A DNA stretch of 64,000 nucleotides from Flavobacteriales bacterium. Its GTDB lineage: Bacteria > Bacteroidota > Bacteroidia > NS11-12g > UBA9320. Of the stretch, positions 43,145 through 52,198 are shown one piece after another. Below the pieces are notes generated by a model. It was not told where the DNA came from and made no database searches. It was given only the letters and a program-made list of their open reading frames with translations. Position numbers and translations under genes: made by a program. The stretch is from NCBI GenBank assembly GCA_020635435.1, contig JACJZU010000004.1, positions 438,103 to 502,102 of the forward strand. Reading direction: 5' to 3'. How positions within the stretch are numbered: position 1 is the stretch's first letter; each line of letters starts with the position of its first letter.

Positions 43145-44086
43145 CTAAAATGGAGTGCCGTCTACCTTGGTGCCGGGCGAGAACAGTGCAGTACTCGCTG
43201 CAGCATGTTGTTCGAATTCTCCGGTAAGGTCCGGGTTGCGTGTGTAGGATTCGTTTGGATTGTTCGAGAGCGGCTCGATATCGAATCGAAGCACCACAAC
43301 ACCATCCGGATTTACCAGAAGCATTTCATCCCCGGCATTGTTCAGATTCAGATCACCGAATGTGCTGGTTTGTACCGTCGCACCACCAAAACTTCCGGTT
43401 GGCGTGCCACCTCCAAAAACCACAAAGGCCTTTCCCGGTTGGATCACCGTTCCATTCGGGATCAAATGGTTCGGAGTATTGATGGCCATGTTCTCGGTGT
43501 CGAAAATTTTATAACCACTCAGGTCGATCGGTTGGCTTGATATGTTCACAAATTCCAGGAATTCATCCTCAGCCTGAGCGTATTGCCCGTCGCCATTGGC
43601 ATCCCCATCCAAACCATTGTTTGAAGGGTCGTACAGGATCTCGTTCAGGATCAGGTTGAAAGCCGATGGTACATCATCATCTTCTATCAATATGTCCACT
43701 TTCTGCATAGCGGCATTCAGTTCTGCACCCTCTACCGTAAGTATCTGTACGGTGAGTGTTTCATTGCCTTCCTTTAAGGTGTCCTGAACGGTGCTCAGAA
43801 ATACCGAAGTCGAAGCCGATCCTGCAGGTATAACGATCAGATCGCTGCACAGAAAGTCCAAACCTCGTGTGGCCGTTCCGCTGAAGTTCAGACCCACGGT
43901 AACATCGTTATCTTGAACAGAACCCAAAGAAACCGTGATGGTTGTTGAATCCTGATCTTCGGAAAGGGTGATGGCACCGGCAGAAAGACTTACTTTACCG
44001 GCATTCTCCGGCTCTACGTCGTTGGTTTCACAGGCGAATAGAACGACGGACAACCCCATAAAAAGGGCGAGATCTCGAAACTGCAT
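43145..44086 (-). CDS. Lipoprotein with Calx-beta and lamin-tail domains
   Basis: 313 residues. The lipobox is LSVVLFAC (Cys near residue 19). A Calx-beta-like domain (SLSAGAITLSEDQDSTTITV, with IEDDDVPSAF at its end) spans about residues 30-140. A lamin-tail domain follows (NEILYDPSNNGLDGDANGDG, EFLEFVNISSQPIDLSGYKI). The Asp-rich DGDANGDG loop could bind calcium. It is a paralogue of the T9SS-exported protein encoded next door, but anchored by lipid. The function is unknown; surface binding is likely. Confidence 0.78.
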   Translation of the reverse strand: MQFRDLALFMGLSVVLFACETNDVEPENAGKVSLSAGAITLSEDQDSTTITVSLGSVQDNDVTVGLNFSGTATRGLDFLCSDLIVIPAGSASTSVFLSTVQDTLKEGNETLTVQILTVEGAELNAAMQKVDILIEDDDVPSAFNLILNEILYDPSNNGLDGDANGDGQYAQAEDEFLEFVNISSQPIDLSGYKIFDTENMAINTPNHLIPNGTVIQPGKAFVVFGGGTPTGSFGGATVQTSTFGDLNLNNAGDEMLLVNPDGVVVLRFDIEPLSNNPNESYTRNPDLTGEFEQHAAASTALFSPGTKVDGTPF

Positions 44087-44092
44087 GATGCC

Positions 44093-45682
44093 CTAGTGCT
44101 TGATCAGGCGAATGTTCGATACCTCCTCCCCGCTGCGGATCTCGAGTGTGTAAACTCCCGCTTCTACGGAACTCAGATCAATTACATCCAGATCTTCGCG
44201 CAGTCGGAGTATCTCCTGAGCAGTTGCAGAGTAAAGGACAACCTCATCGATCCGGTATGTATTGTGTTGAATATACAAGCGATCGCCGGCTGGGTTCGGA
44301 TAAACCACGAAATTGGTCCTGAAGCTGGCGATTCCCATTCCCTGATTGGTGATGGTGATGCTTGCAGAACCTTCGGTTCCGCCTCCGTCGTTTGCAGTGG
44401 CGGTTACCACTACCGTTCCATTGCTTACCGCTGTGAGTAAGCCCATGGAGCTAATGGTTCCGATCATCTCATCGTCCACCGACCAGGTGAATGTAGTGTC
44501 TGCAGCATAGGAAGGACTTACCATCGCCATCATCTGAAGGGTTCCGGCAGGGGTTGTGATGGTGCTTGCTCCACCTTCTCCTTCAACTTCGATGGAGGAA
44601 ACATTCACATCCGGACAACCCATATAGCGGCATGAACTCAAATAGATATTCTCCGTTTCGTCTGTACAGTCGGGCATGGCGGCATACCAACCGGTATCGG
44701 TGAGGTAGGCCCAGGCGTCGGAATATTCCCAAGGCAATCCGGATCCGCTTTGATTGGGATCTCCGTAGGTGTCGATCACGTACGAACCGAGGAACAACTC
44801 AATGGCGTCGTCTCCGTTCTGGCTCACTGCGCCGACGTTATCTACGATGATGTGCTCAAATTCCCGGAAGCATTCAACCAGATAAGCTTCCATTGCAGCT
44901 GAGTCGCGAACGATGAGTATGTCGTCGCCTTTGGCAATAGACAAAGCCGGGAGAGGAAATTCGATACCATCGGTTCCTCCTCCGTTATTGGCGACACCGA
45001 TCCCATAATTGCTGAGGTCGGAGATGGCTGAATCGGCGTGCAGATGTATGGCCTTACCGGAAGAACCACCCGCCGGAGTGGTGAAATCGATGATTCCCTG
45101 CAGATGCAACTCGCGTGCAAAAACTGTGCTATCAACCCTCAAACCGGGAGAGAAGAGGCGGGAGGTATTTGCCGCATGTTGTTCAAAATCACCGGTAATG
45201 TCCGGATTACGCGTGTACGATTCGTTCGGGTTGTTGGAAAGGGCATCGGAATCGAAGGAAAGTACCACATTCCCACTGGCATCTTTAATTATGATCACCT
45301 CACCGCTGTTGTTGAGATTCATCCCCTCAACATTGGTATCGGCTAAAACCAGCGCATTTCCGTAATATCCCATTGGAGTTCCCCCTCCAAAAACCACTAA
45401 AGCCCCACCGGGTGCAAGGATAACCCCGCTTGGAATGGTGTAGCGCAACTCGCCATTCGTCGTGTCGTCCCAGATCTGGTAGCCGCTCATATCCACATAG
45501 GTGGAACCGCCATTCACAAATTCGATGAAGGCATCGGCTTCCTGATCGTAAACCCCGTCTCCGTTGGCATCGCCATCCAGCGCATTGTTTGATGGGTCGT
45601 ACAATACTTCATTGATTACAACTTGTCCGTATGCCGTGAAACAGGCCGCGAACAAAACAAGGATTAAGTAGATCTTTTTCAT
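44093..45682 (-). CDS. Secreted lamin-tail/Big_2 domain protein with T9SS sorting domain
   Basis: 529 residues from MKKIYLILVLFAACFTAYGQ, a clean signal peptide; an upstream ATG is rejected. Directly after it comes a lamin-tail domain (NEVLYDPSNNALDGDANGDG) close to that of the neighbouring lipoprotein, then a region with LPALSIAKGDDILIVRD, a bacterial Ig-like Big_2 domain (about 370-450, TFTWSVDDEMIGTISSMG) and a T9SS type A tail (VVYPNPAGDRL ... GVYTLEIRSG). It is the first gene of a seven-gene run ending at 36575. It probably sits on the cell surface and may capture a ligand for the uptake genes behind it. Confidence 0.8.
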   Translation of the reverse strand: MKKIYLILVLFAACFTAYGQVVINEVLYDPSNNALDGDANGDGVYDQEADAFIEFVNGGSTYVDMSGYQIWDDTTNGELRYTIPSGVILAPGGALVVFGGGTPMGYYGNALVLADTNVEGMNLNNSGEVIIIKDASGNVVLSFDSDALSNNPNESYTRNPDITGDFEQHAANTSRLFSPGLRVDSTVFARELHLQGIIDFTTPAGGSSGKAIHLHADSAISDLSNYGIGVANNGGGTDGIEFPLPALSIAKGDDILIVRDSAAMEAYLVECFREFEHIIVDNVGAVSQNGDDAIELFLGSYVIDTYGDPNQSGSGLPWEYSDAWAYLTDTGWYAAMPDCTDETENIYLSSCRYMGCPDVNVSSIEVEGEGGASTITTPAGTLQMMAMVSPSYAADTTFTWSVDDEMIGTISSMGLLTAVSNGTVVVTATANDGGGTEGSASITITNQGMGIASFRTNFVVYPNPAGDRLYIQHNTYRIDEVVLYSATAQEILRLREDLDVIDLSSVEAGVYTLEIRSGEEVSNIRLIKH

Positions 45683-45754
45683 GGTTTGTGTTTTTATCAG
45701 GTCGAGCCTGTCTACACGAAGTACAGGCAAGTTCAAAATACGCAGTTCATTATT

Positions 45755-45798
45755 TGCCTTAGGCAGACCAATTTAAAGTAAATTAGCAGGCCAATTAT
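45755..45798. promoter_or_regulatory. Candidate MocR operator: two direct repeats in a divergent promoter region
   Basis: GCAGACCAATTTA at 45763-45775 and GCAGGCCAATTAT at 45786-45798 are direct repeats with a 23-base period, about two helical turns. A short palindrome TGCCT-T-AGGCA (45755-45765) overlaps the first. MocR regulators such as GabR are known to bind direct repeats between their own gene and a divergent target, so this is the natural operator candidate for the MocR-like gene and the lamin-tail/dcuC operon. Confidence 0.55.
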
Positions 45799-45838
45799 GC
45801 GTACCGGATTGCGGAAGATCGCCCGAAGTTATGAGGAA

Positions 45839-47263
45839 ATGCAATCTTCATCCGAGAAGAAGTACGTGCGTTTATTCCGGGTGATCCGCGACCTGATCCT
45901 GAATGGGGAGATCCCGGACCAAATGCTCCTGCCCCCGAGCCGAATCTTAGCTGATAAACTCGGTTTGTCGCGAAGTACAGTGGTTCGCGCCTACGAGGCG
46001 CTGAAATATGAATCACTCATCTCGGGAAGAACCGGTTCGGGTTACCGGATCAGATCCCCTGAGCCGCGCAAACCGGCCCCGCCACCTCCCGATACCGGAA
46101 ATCTTCCCGAGCTCTCAACCGCCGGAAAAGCATTTGTGAGCAATATCAATCTGATCAACAGCACGGAAGATGAATCGATCGCATTTCGTCCGGGCTTGCC
46201 ACCCCTTGATATTTTCCCATTGAACCAGTGGAAACGACTTTCCAATAATTACTGGAAGCAGATCAGCCTGAGTAGTTTGGCCTATTCCGCAACTGCCGGA
46301 CTACCCGCACTCCGACACAGCATTGCCGATTATCTGGCCGTGAGTCGTGGCGTAAAATGCAGTCCGGAGCAGGTTTTTATTGTTTCGGGGTCTTTGCAAT
46401 CCCTCTACCTCATCGGCAAGGCATTCATCAATCCCGGCGATGTGGTTGTACTGGAGAACCCAACGTTCCCCAATGTGCATTCCATTTTTAAAAGTCAACT
46501 GGCCACTTTGTGTTCTGCAGCGCCCGACCAACACGGTTTAGATCCTGATCAGATGGAGGTACCTCCCGATGCGCGTGTGAAGATCATGCACCTCTCACCA
46601 TCAGCGCATTACCCAACCGGTGTGCGTATGAGTACCGAGCGCAAGCGGAAGGTCCTGAATTGGGCTCGGGAGCAAAAATGCCTGATCATTGAAAACGACT
46701 ACGAGGCCGAGATCAACAATTACGGCCGCAACGATCCCACAATTTTCAGCCTGGATCCCGACCAGCGAACGATATATCTCGGTACATTCAACCGCATTCT
46801 CCACCCTTCATTGCGCATCGGGTATATGGTCGCACCGGTTCACCTGATCGATGTGCTCGATGCGATCATGAGGCATTCGCACCGCTTCGTGGCCCCGTCG
46901 ATTCAAGTAGTGCTCAATCAGTTCATCGAAAAACAATTACTCTGGCAACATGTGAACCGCCTGAACGAGGTGGTCGACGAACGCCGGGAACTCTTTGCAC
47001 GGGAAATGCGGCAAACCTTCGAGGGCATTCTGCACATGCATGAAGGCATGGCTCCCGGCTTGCAGTTAATGGCACATCTCGAGTACGACCTTCCCGACCT
47101 CGACCGTGCCCGTGATCTGCGCCAAAAAAGGATCATTACACATCCCCTCAGCAAATGCTTTGTGAGCGGTGAAAAAGCACACGGACTCATATTCGGTTTC
47201 TCCTCCGTTCGCGTTCCCGTGATACGAAACAGGATCCGACAGATGGCCTCCATACTGATCTGA
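45839..47263 (+). CDS. MocR-type GntR regulator with aminotransferase-like domain lacking the PLP lysine
   Basis: 475 residues from MQSSSEKKY (an ATG at 45797 gives 14 more residues but overlaps the direct repeats). A GntR winged helix is at the N terminus (LLPPSRILADKLGLSRSTVV) and a fold-type I aminotransferase domain follows. Several cofactor contacts remain: SPSAHYPTG and IIENDYEAEINNYG (with the Asp and Tyr). The lysine that binds PLP in the motif G-(T/S)-F-S-K is Arg319 here (GTFNRILHPSLRIGY, codon 46793-46795). A normal internal aldimine is therefore impossible. It probably controls the divergent dcuC-iadA operon. Confidence 0.88.
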   Translation: MQSSSEKKYVRLFRVIRDLILNGEIPDQMLLPPSRILADKLGLSRSTVVRAYEALKYESLISGRTGSGYRIRSPEPRKPAPPPPDTGNLPELSTAGKAFVSNINLINSTEDESIAFRPGLPPLDIFPLNQWKRLSNNYWKQISLSSLAYSATAGLPALRHSIADYLAVSRGVKCSPEQVFIVSGSLQSLYLIGKAFINPGDVVVLENPTFPNVHSIFKSQLATLCSAAPDQHGLDPDQMEVPPDARVKIMHLSPSAHYPTGVRMSTERKRKVLNWAREQKCLIIENDYEAEINNYGRNDPTIFSLDPDQRTIYLGTFNRILHPSLRIGYMVAPVHLIDVLDAIMRHSHRFVAPSIQVVLNQFIEKQLLWQHVNRLNEVVDERRELFAREMRQTFEGILHMHEGMAPGLQLMAHLEYDLPDLDRARDLRQKRIITHPLSKCFVSGEKAHGLIFGFSSVRVPVIRNRIRQMASILI

Positions 47264-47308
47264 ACCAAATCGGGTAATTGGTTTGTTTTTATTTGAAAAA
47301 TTGGCTTG

Positions 47309-47338
47309 TTTGTGCTCCGGTAGCAGATTGTACTTTCG
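47309..47338 (+). promoter_or_regulatory. Possible promoter of the esterase-SLC13 pair
   Basis: TTTG at 47309-47312 and TACTTTCG at 47331-47338 are 18 bases apart, close to the Bacteroidota consensus TTTG-N(19)-TAnnTTTG with one mismatch in the -7 box. The esterase ATG lies 10 bases downstream. Confidence 0.4.
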
Positions 47339-47348
47339 AATCGAACTC

Positions 47349-48266
47349 ATGAAGAAGTTTCTTGTATTGGTTTGGGTCGCATGTTTTCTAACGTATGGAT
47401 GCGACAACAACGAGCTCCCGGCCACCAAACCCGGAGACTTGAAGGATAGCGAGCTGAAAGGAACAGGTTCGTATATCTATTCATCGTATATCCCGCTGCG
47501 CGAAAAGCCTGTTCGCGTTCATTACCATATTCCTTCCAATGCAGATGAGCGATCACCTATTTTGTTCGCATTCCATGGTGCGAGTCGCGATGGACAATAC
47601 ACTCGTGATGTACTGGCTCCACAGGCCGACCGAAAAGGAGTTGTCCTTATAGTACCCGAATTCTCTACCGATTATTACCCGGGAGGCAATGAATACAACC
47701 TGGGCAATTTGTTCGAGAATGGTGAAAATCCATCTCTTAGCTCCTTGAATGCGCAGGAGATCTGGACCTTCACGCTCATCAAGCAACTTTTTCTGGACGT
47801 GAAGGCGAAGTTGAACAGCTCGCGTTCGGCATACGGTGTATTGGGTTTCTCAGCCGGTTCGCAATTCGCTCATCGCCTGGCCTATTTCTCAGGTGATGCT
47901 ATTGAACGTGCCGCATTTTGTTCAGCCGGGTGGTACACGCTCATGGACGATCAGATCGAATTCCCGTATGGGACAGGCCTCACCCCATTTGACCCGGATC
48001 GAAGGGCAATTTTACTCGGATCCGATTTTCATGTGCTTGTCGGAGCGTTGGATAATGATCCCAATGCTTCATCCCTGCGAAGAAATGAGGAAGCCGACGA
48101 ACAGGGAACCAATCGATACGACAGGGCGAACTTTTACTTTAATACCTGCAACACATTAGCTGCTCAATTGAGCACACCGTTCAATTGGGACATTACCGTT
48201 GTTCCAGGCGTGAGTCATGAGCTTTCCGGACTCGCATACCAGGCATTCGAAAAACTGTATCCATGA
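47349..48266 (+). CDS. Alpha/beta-hydrolase lipoprotein (poly-hydroxyalkanoate depolymerase-like esterase)
   Basis: 305 residues from MKKFLVLVWVACFLTYGC, a lipoprotein signal with Cys18; an upstream in-frame ATG is rejected. The alpha/beta-hydrolase core has the oxyanion region LFAFHGASRDG, the nucleophile Ser168 in GFSAG, a likely acid in VGALDND and the catalytic His in VPGVSHELS. The layout resembles PHB depolymerase/feruloyl-esterase-type enzymes. It is predicted to act outside the inner membrane. It overlaps the SLC13 carrier gene by 4 bases, so the products of hydrolysis, perhaps carboxylic acids, may be imported by that carrier. Confidence 0.75.
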   Translation: MKKFLVLVWVACFLTYGCDNNELPATKPGDLKDSELKGTGSYIYSSYIPLREKPVRVHYHIPSNADERSPILFAFHGASRDGQYTRDVLAPQADRKGVVLIVPEFSTDYYPGGNEYNLGNLFENGENPSLSSLNAQEIWTFTLIKQLFLDVKAKLNSSRSAYGVLGFSAGSQFAHRLAYFSGDAIERAAFCSAGWYTLMDDQIEFPYGTGLTPFDPDRRAILLGSDFHVLVGALDNDPNASSLRRNEEADEQGTNRYDRANFYFNTCNTLAAQLSTPFNWDITVVPGVSHELSGLAYQAFEKLYP

Positions 48267-49711
48267 ATTGGAGAGTACAATTCAACTCGGCTCGTGCGAT
48301 CGGATTCCTGTTGGGACCTTTGCTCTTCGTATTGCTCCGTTTCTTCATGCAACCCAATGGCCTTACAGAGGCCGGAGCCGGAGTATTGGGTGCCACACTG
48401 TGGATTGCCGTATGGTGGATCACCGAAGTTGTAGAAGTTGAAGTAACTGCGCTGTTACCCATAGTTCTCTTCCCCCTCGCCGGAGGCATGAGCCTTGCCG
48501 ATACGTGTGCATCCTATGGTCACAAATTCATTTATCTCTTCTTCGGTGGATTCGTTCTGGCCATAGCCATTCAGAAATGGCAATTGCATAAGCGCATTGC
48601 ACTCAATATCATTCATCGCCTGGGTACAAAACCTGCGCATATTATACTCGGTTTCATGATCAGCACCGCTTTCATGTCTATGTGGATCTCGAATACCGCA
48701 ACCGCAGTTATGATGCTTCCCATCGCACTTGCCGTAAGCAGGCAATTTGAGCACAGTCCCCAATCGGCCCAATTCACTTCCGCCCTGCTCCTGTCCATAG
48801 CCTATTCGGCTTCGATCGGCGGTATTGCCACCTTGATCGGTACCCCGCCGAATCTCATTTTGGCAGGAGTGGTCCAGGAATTTTACAATATCGAGATCAG
48901 TTTCCTCCAGTGGATGCAGATCGGTTTACCGGTGAGTATCTGTTTGTTCATCGCCTGCTGGATCTATCTGACGCGGCCATTCAGGGGCGCAAAGGCTCTG
49001 GAATCTGATGAACTGCCCGCTATTGGAATTCAGCTCAGACAACTAGGTAAAATGGCGTACGAGGAGAAACTGATCCTGATCGTTTTTCTGGCAACCGCTT
49101 TTATGTGGGTGACACGTTCCTTCCTGTGGATGGAGCTCTTTCCCGGTATGGACGATACCATTATTGCGGTATGCGCAGCGTTCGTATTGTTTCTGCTGCC
49201 TTCCCGTCAAGGACATCAGAAACTGCTCGAATGGAAGGATGCCGTTAAGCTACCCTGGGGCGTGCTGGTCCTTTTTGGAGGAGGAATAGCCATTGCCGAG
49301 GCATTTCAGCAAAGCGGACTGGCTGAATGGATCGCAGCCAATCTCTCTGTGCTCAACGGGCTCAATGTTCTATTGGTACTGCTCGTGGTTGTGTTCATGG
49401 TGAATTTTCTTACCGAGATCACCTCCAACCTGGCCACCACCTCCGTTTTACTCCCGGTTCTGGCCCCTCTGGCCATTGCATTGAATATGGATCCTTCCTC
49501 GTTGATGGTTGGTGCTACACTGGCAGCGTCCTGTGCATTCATGTTGCCTGTTGCCACAGCACCGAATGCGATCGTCTTTGCTTCCGAGCATATCACTATG
49601 AAGCAGATGATGCGAACGGGATTGTGGCTGAATTTCGCATCAGTGATCATCATCACCTTTCTCGTCTATGTCCTGATCCCCATGCTCTTCAAAGGCGGTT
49701 TTGGCGGATAA
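48263..49711 (+). CDS. SLC13/DASS family sodium:dicarboxylate symporter
   Basis: A 482-residue carrier with 11-12 membrane helices. Two family signatures are visible: SNTATAVMMLPIALAV near residue 140 (the first SNT motif) and the second, TSNLATTSVLLPVLAPLAIA, near residue 390; GGIATLIGTPPNLIL is also typical. Members import succinate, malate, citrate or sulfate with sodium. The substrate is not evident. It is translationally coupled to the esterase gene upstream. Confidence 0.87.
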   Translation: MNWRVQFNSARAIGFLLGPLLFVLLRFFMQPNGLTEAGAGVLGATLWIAVWWITEVVEVEVTALLPIVLFPLAGGMSLADTCASYGHKFIYLFFGGFVLAIAIQKWQLHKRIALNIIHRLGTKPAHIILGFMISTAFMSMWISNTATAVMMLPIALAVSRQFEHSPQSAQFTSALLLSIAYSASIGGIATLIGTPPNLILAGVVQEFYNIEISFLQWMQIGLPVSICLFIACWIYLTRPFRGAKALESDELPAIGIQLRQLGKMAYEEKLILIVFLATAFMWVTRSFLWMELFPGMDDTIIAVCAAFVLFLLPSRQGHQKLLEWKDAVKLPWGVLVLFGGGIAIAEAFQQSGLAEWIAANLSVLNGLNVLLVLLVVVFMVNFLTEITSNLATTSVLLPVLAPLAIALNMDPSSLMVGATLAASCAFMLPVATAPNAIVFASEHITMKQMMRTGLWLNFASVIIITFLVYVLIPMLFKGGFGG

Positions 49712-49766
49712 GCTCACCCTGCGGACCGATTCATCCCCGTTTAACCCGAATGCCGGATCGGTTTGA

Positions 49767-52121
49767 CTAGTAGTGGATCAACCTGAATCGGTGGGATTTA
49801 TGACCGATTCGCAATTCTACAGGGTAGATCCCCGGTGCAACGTTGAGCCGAAGAGCTGTGAGACCGCGATACACAGTCCCTTCATAGATGATCCGCCCCA
49901 GATCGTTGTAAACAACCAAATTGGCAATTTGGGAACTATGCAATTCAACAAAATAGCTACCTGTACCCGGATTCGGATAGATCCGGAATTGCGGTTCTAA
50001 ACCCCGAATACCGATCGTACCTGTCTCGTAACAAGCAGATGTATCCCGGCATTCCCTTTTTGTGATCTCAACTGCGAAGTTCCCGTGGCCATTCGGTTTG
50101 AGATCCCGGGATGTTTCCCCTTCCAGAATACTGAAATCGCGATCGCAATCCAGCCACTGGTAGGTCGCGTCTCGTTCCACGGCAACCAATTGATTTTCTA
50201 ATTGAATGATCCCCGTGTCGATCTCTGTGATCTCCAATCGGATGTTCACAAAACTGTCGCATTGACCGGCAAGCCGAACTGTATCTGTGTACCGGCCGGG
50301 GGAATTCAATATACGCCCGCCCGCCGTGCGATAAGGTCCGCAGGATACGATGTGTGAACTATCTCTGCCCGGTGTCTTTACTTTGAGATGCAATACCACC
50401 ACACTATCGCATCCCCATTGGCTCAACAGGCTGTCCGTATAGGTCCCCGAACTAGTCAATTCTCTTCCTGCAAACCAATACGGACCGCAGTTCTTCACCC
50501 GGATCGTATCAGAAATATTCTGATCGATGCTCAGATCGATGTGGATGATGCTATCGCATCCTGAATGATTGGTTATTGTATCCAAAAATACCCCCGACTC
50601 GGTATATGTCCGACCGCTCGGTGAGGTATAACTCATGCAGGATCGCACGTGCAAAGAGTCGAAGCCGGGCCGGTTGCGTGTGAGATAGATGGTATAGATG
50701 CGGTTGGGTCCATTCGCCCTGCGAACTGTATCCAAATACACCCCGGTCGAATCCAGCCATTTCCCGCTCGGTGACCGGTACGTTTGACAAACTGTGTCGA
50801 ACAGCATGATCCGCTCTGTGGGATCTTCGGTAAAACACAGACAATGGTTCAACGTGTCGAGCAAAGGCGTTGCTTCGATCCGTCCCGGTGTGTTCGGAGA
50901 CTCGATATAGTCACCCGTTAACTCCCAAATGATGGTCCCGGCCAGTCCGTGCGCACGCACATATTGGGCTTTAAGCCGTATGGACCTCGGATCATCATAA
51001 CTCACAAAGGTATTCAACCCCGATTTCCCAAGCAGATAAGGCACCTGTGCCGAACTGTCCCATGCTTCATCGAACAGGTGCTTTTTCAAGAGCAGATTGT
51101 AGTATAACGGCGATCCGTCGTCCACCGCGAAAGTGGACTGATCTGCCGAACCCGTTGTAGCCGCGTGCAAGCCCGGACCGCCCTTGGTTTTGGCACTCCT
51201 TCCGTAAAAGGCCACGCCTACATTCAACTTGGTTGCCGGAACCTTGTAATACCGGAGCAGATGGGTTACCGCACTATCGATGTTGAAAGTACTGTCACCC
51301 CTTTGAGGTGCATACAAGGGCGAATTGTGGTTGGTTTCTGTACTGAAGGCTCCAAAGAAATCGTACGACATCAAATTGATATAGTCCAATTCCGGAACTA
51401 CCTTGTTCCACTCAATATTTCCCATGTGGTCGCGGGCTGCTCCAAAGGCAGCTGTGAAAAGGAATTGTCGCCCCAATTCGGACTCCAGGGCATCGAGCGA
51501 ATCCCGAACCTCGCGGATCAGAGCGGTGAACAGGGCCTTGTCCTTCGAAGAGCCGTTATGGGGCGCATAGCCGGGGTATTCCCAGTCGAGGTCGATCCCG
51601 TCTATCCCATATAGGCGCACGACCTCGTTGCAGGCATGGGCAAATCGGGTTCGTTTCGTTGTGTCGGCCGCGATAGCGGGGAAGTTATTCGATAGTGTCC
51701 AACCACCGATGGAGATCAGCACTTTGGTCCCTTGCTCATGAGCGCGGTATACCAAAGATGTCTTAGGCTTATGATAGGCCGGATCGCCCAGGTCCATCTT
51801 CGAATCGTATCCGGCCGGAGCAACCGACCAGTCGAATTCTCCCAGCAACAGGTTCTTATCGGCCCACGGGTCAGTGATCATCAGGGACCCATCGGACTGC
51901 GGATCCAGGAAAGCATAGTTTATAATGGAGTATTTTTCATATTGGATCGAACTTGGTCCAACCAATTTGCCGCGGTCGTACCATTGCCAGCTTGGGTAGT
52001 AGCCGATGACCTCTTTGCATGTGTTTTGAGCTAGAATCGGTAGAAGTGGATTCAGGATAAAAACAATTGCAACAACGTGGAACCAACATTTGAAACCGGA
52101 AATCTCTCTCTTTTCGTGCAC
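49767..52121 (-). CDS. Secreted GH18 chitinase with Cys-repeat stalk and T9SS sorting domain
   Basis: 784 residues with a signal segment (VVAIVFILNPLLPILAQ). A glycoside hydrolase family 18 domain spans about 37-420, with KVLISIGGW and the catalytic DGIDLDWEYPGY, the acid being Glu181. It is followed by four ~60-residue repeats, the last three with the GCDS/QCDS motif, and a T9SS type A tail (FRIYPNPGTGSY ... GIYPVELRIG). GH18 enzymes hydrolyse chitin with substrate-assisted catalysis. The repeats match those of the giant protein encoded at 53789-58846. It is convergent with the SLC13 gene. Confidence 0.92.
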   Translation of the reverse strand: MHEKREISGFKCWFHVVAIVFILNPLLPILAQNTCKEVIGYYPSWQWYDRGKLVGPSSIQYEKYSIINYAFLDPQSDGSLMITDPWADKNLLLGEFDWSVAPAGYDSKMDLGDPAYHKPKTSLVYRAHEQGTKVLISIGGWTLSNNFPAIAADTTKRTRFAHACNEVVRLYGIDGIDLDWEYPGYAPHNGSSKDKALFTALIREVRDSLDALESELGRQFLFTAAFGAARDHMGNIEWNKVVPELDYINLMSYDFFGAFSTETNHNSPLYAPQRGDSTFNIDSAVTHLLRYYKVPATKLNVGVAFYGRSAKTKGGPGLHAATTGSADQSTFAVDDGSPLYYNLLLKKHLFDEAWDSSAQVPYLLGKSGLNTFVSYDDPRSIRLKAQYVRAHGLAGTIIWELTGDYIESPNTPGRIEATPLLDTLNHCLCFTEDPTERIMLFDTVCQTYRSPSGKWLDSTGVYLDTVRRANGPNRIYTIYLTRNRPGFDSLHVRSCMSYTSPSGRTYTESGVFLDTITNHSGCDSIIHIDLSIDQNISDTIRVKNCGPYWFAGRELTSSGTYTDSLLSQWGCDSVVVLHLKVKTPGRDSSHIVSCGPYRTAGGRILNSPGRYTDTVRLAGQCDSFVNIRLEITEIDTGIIQLENQLVAVERDATYQWLDCDRDFSILEGETSRDLKPNGHGNFAVEITKRECRDTSACYETGTIGIRGLEPQFRIYPNPGTGSYFVELHSSQIANLVVYNDLGRIIYEGTVYRGLTALRLNVAPGIYPVELRIGHKSHRFRLIHY

Positions 52122-52198
52122 CCTTTTTGAGTAATTTTACTATCTGAAATATCCGGAGCGTTTTTCAGGGATATCTTGGCGCAATTTTAACCATTTCG

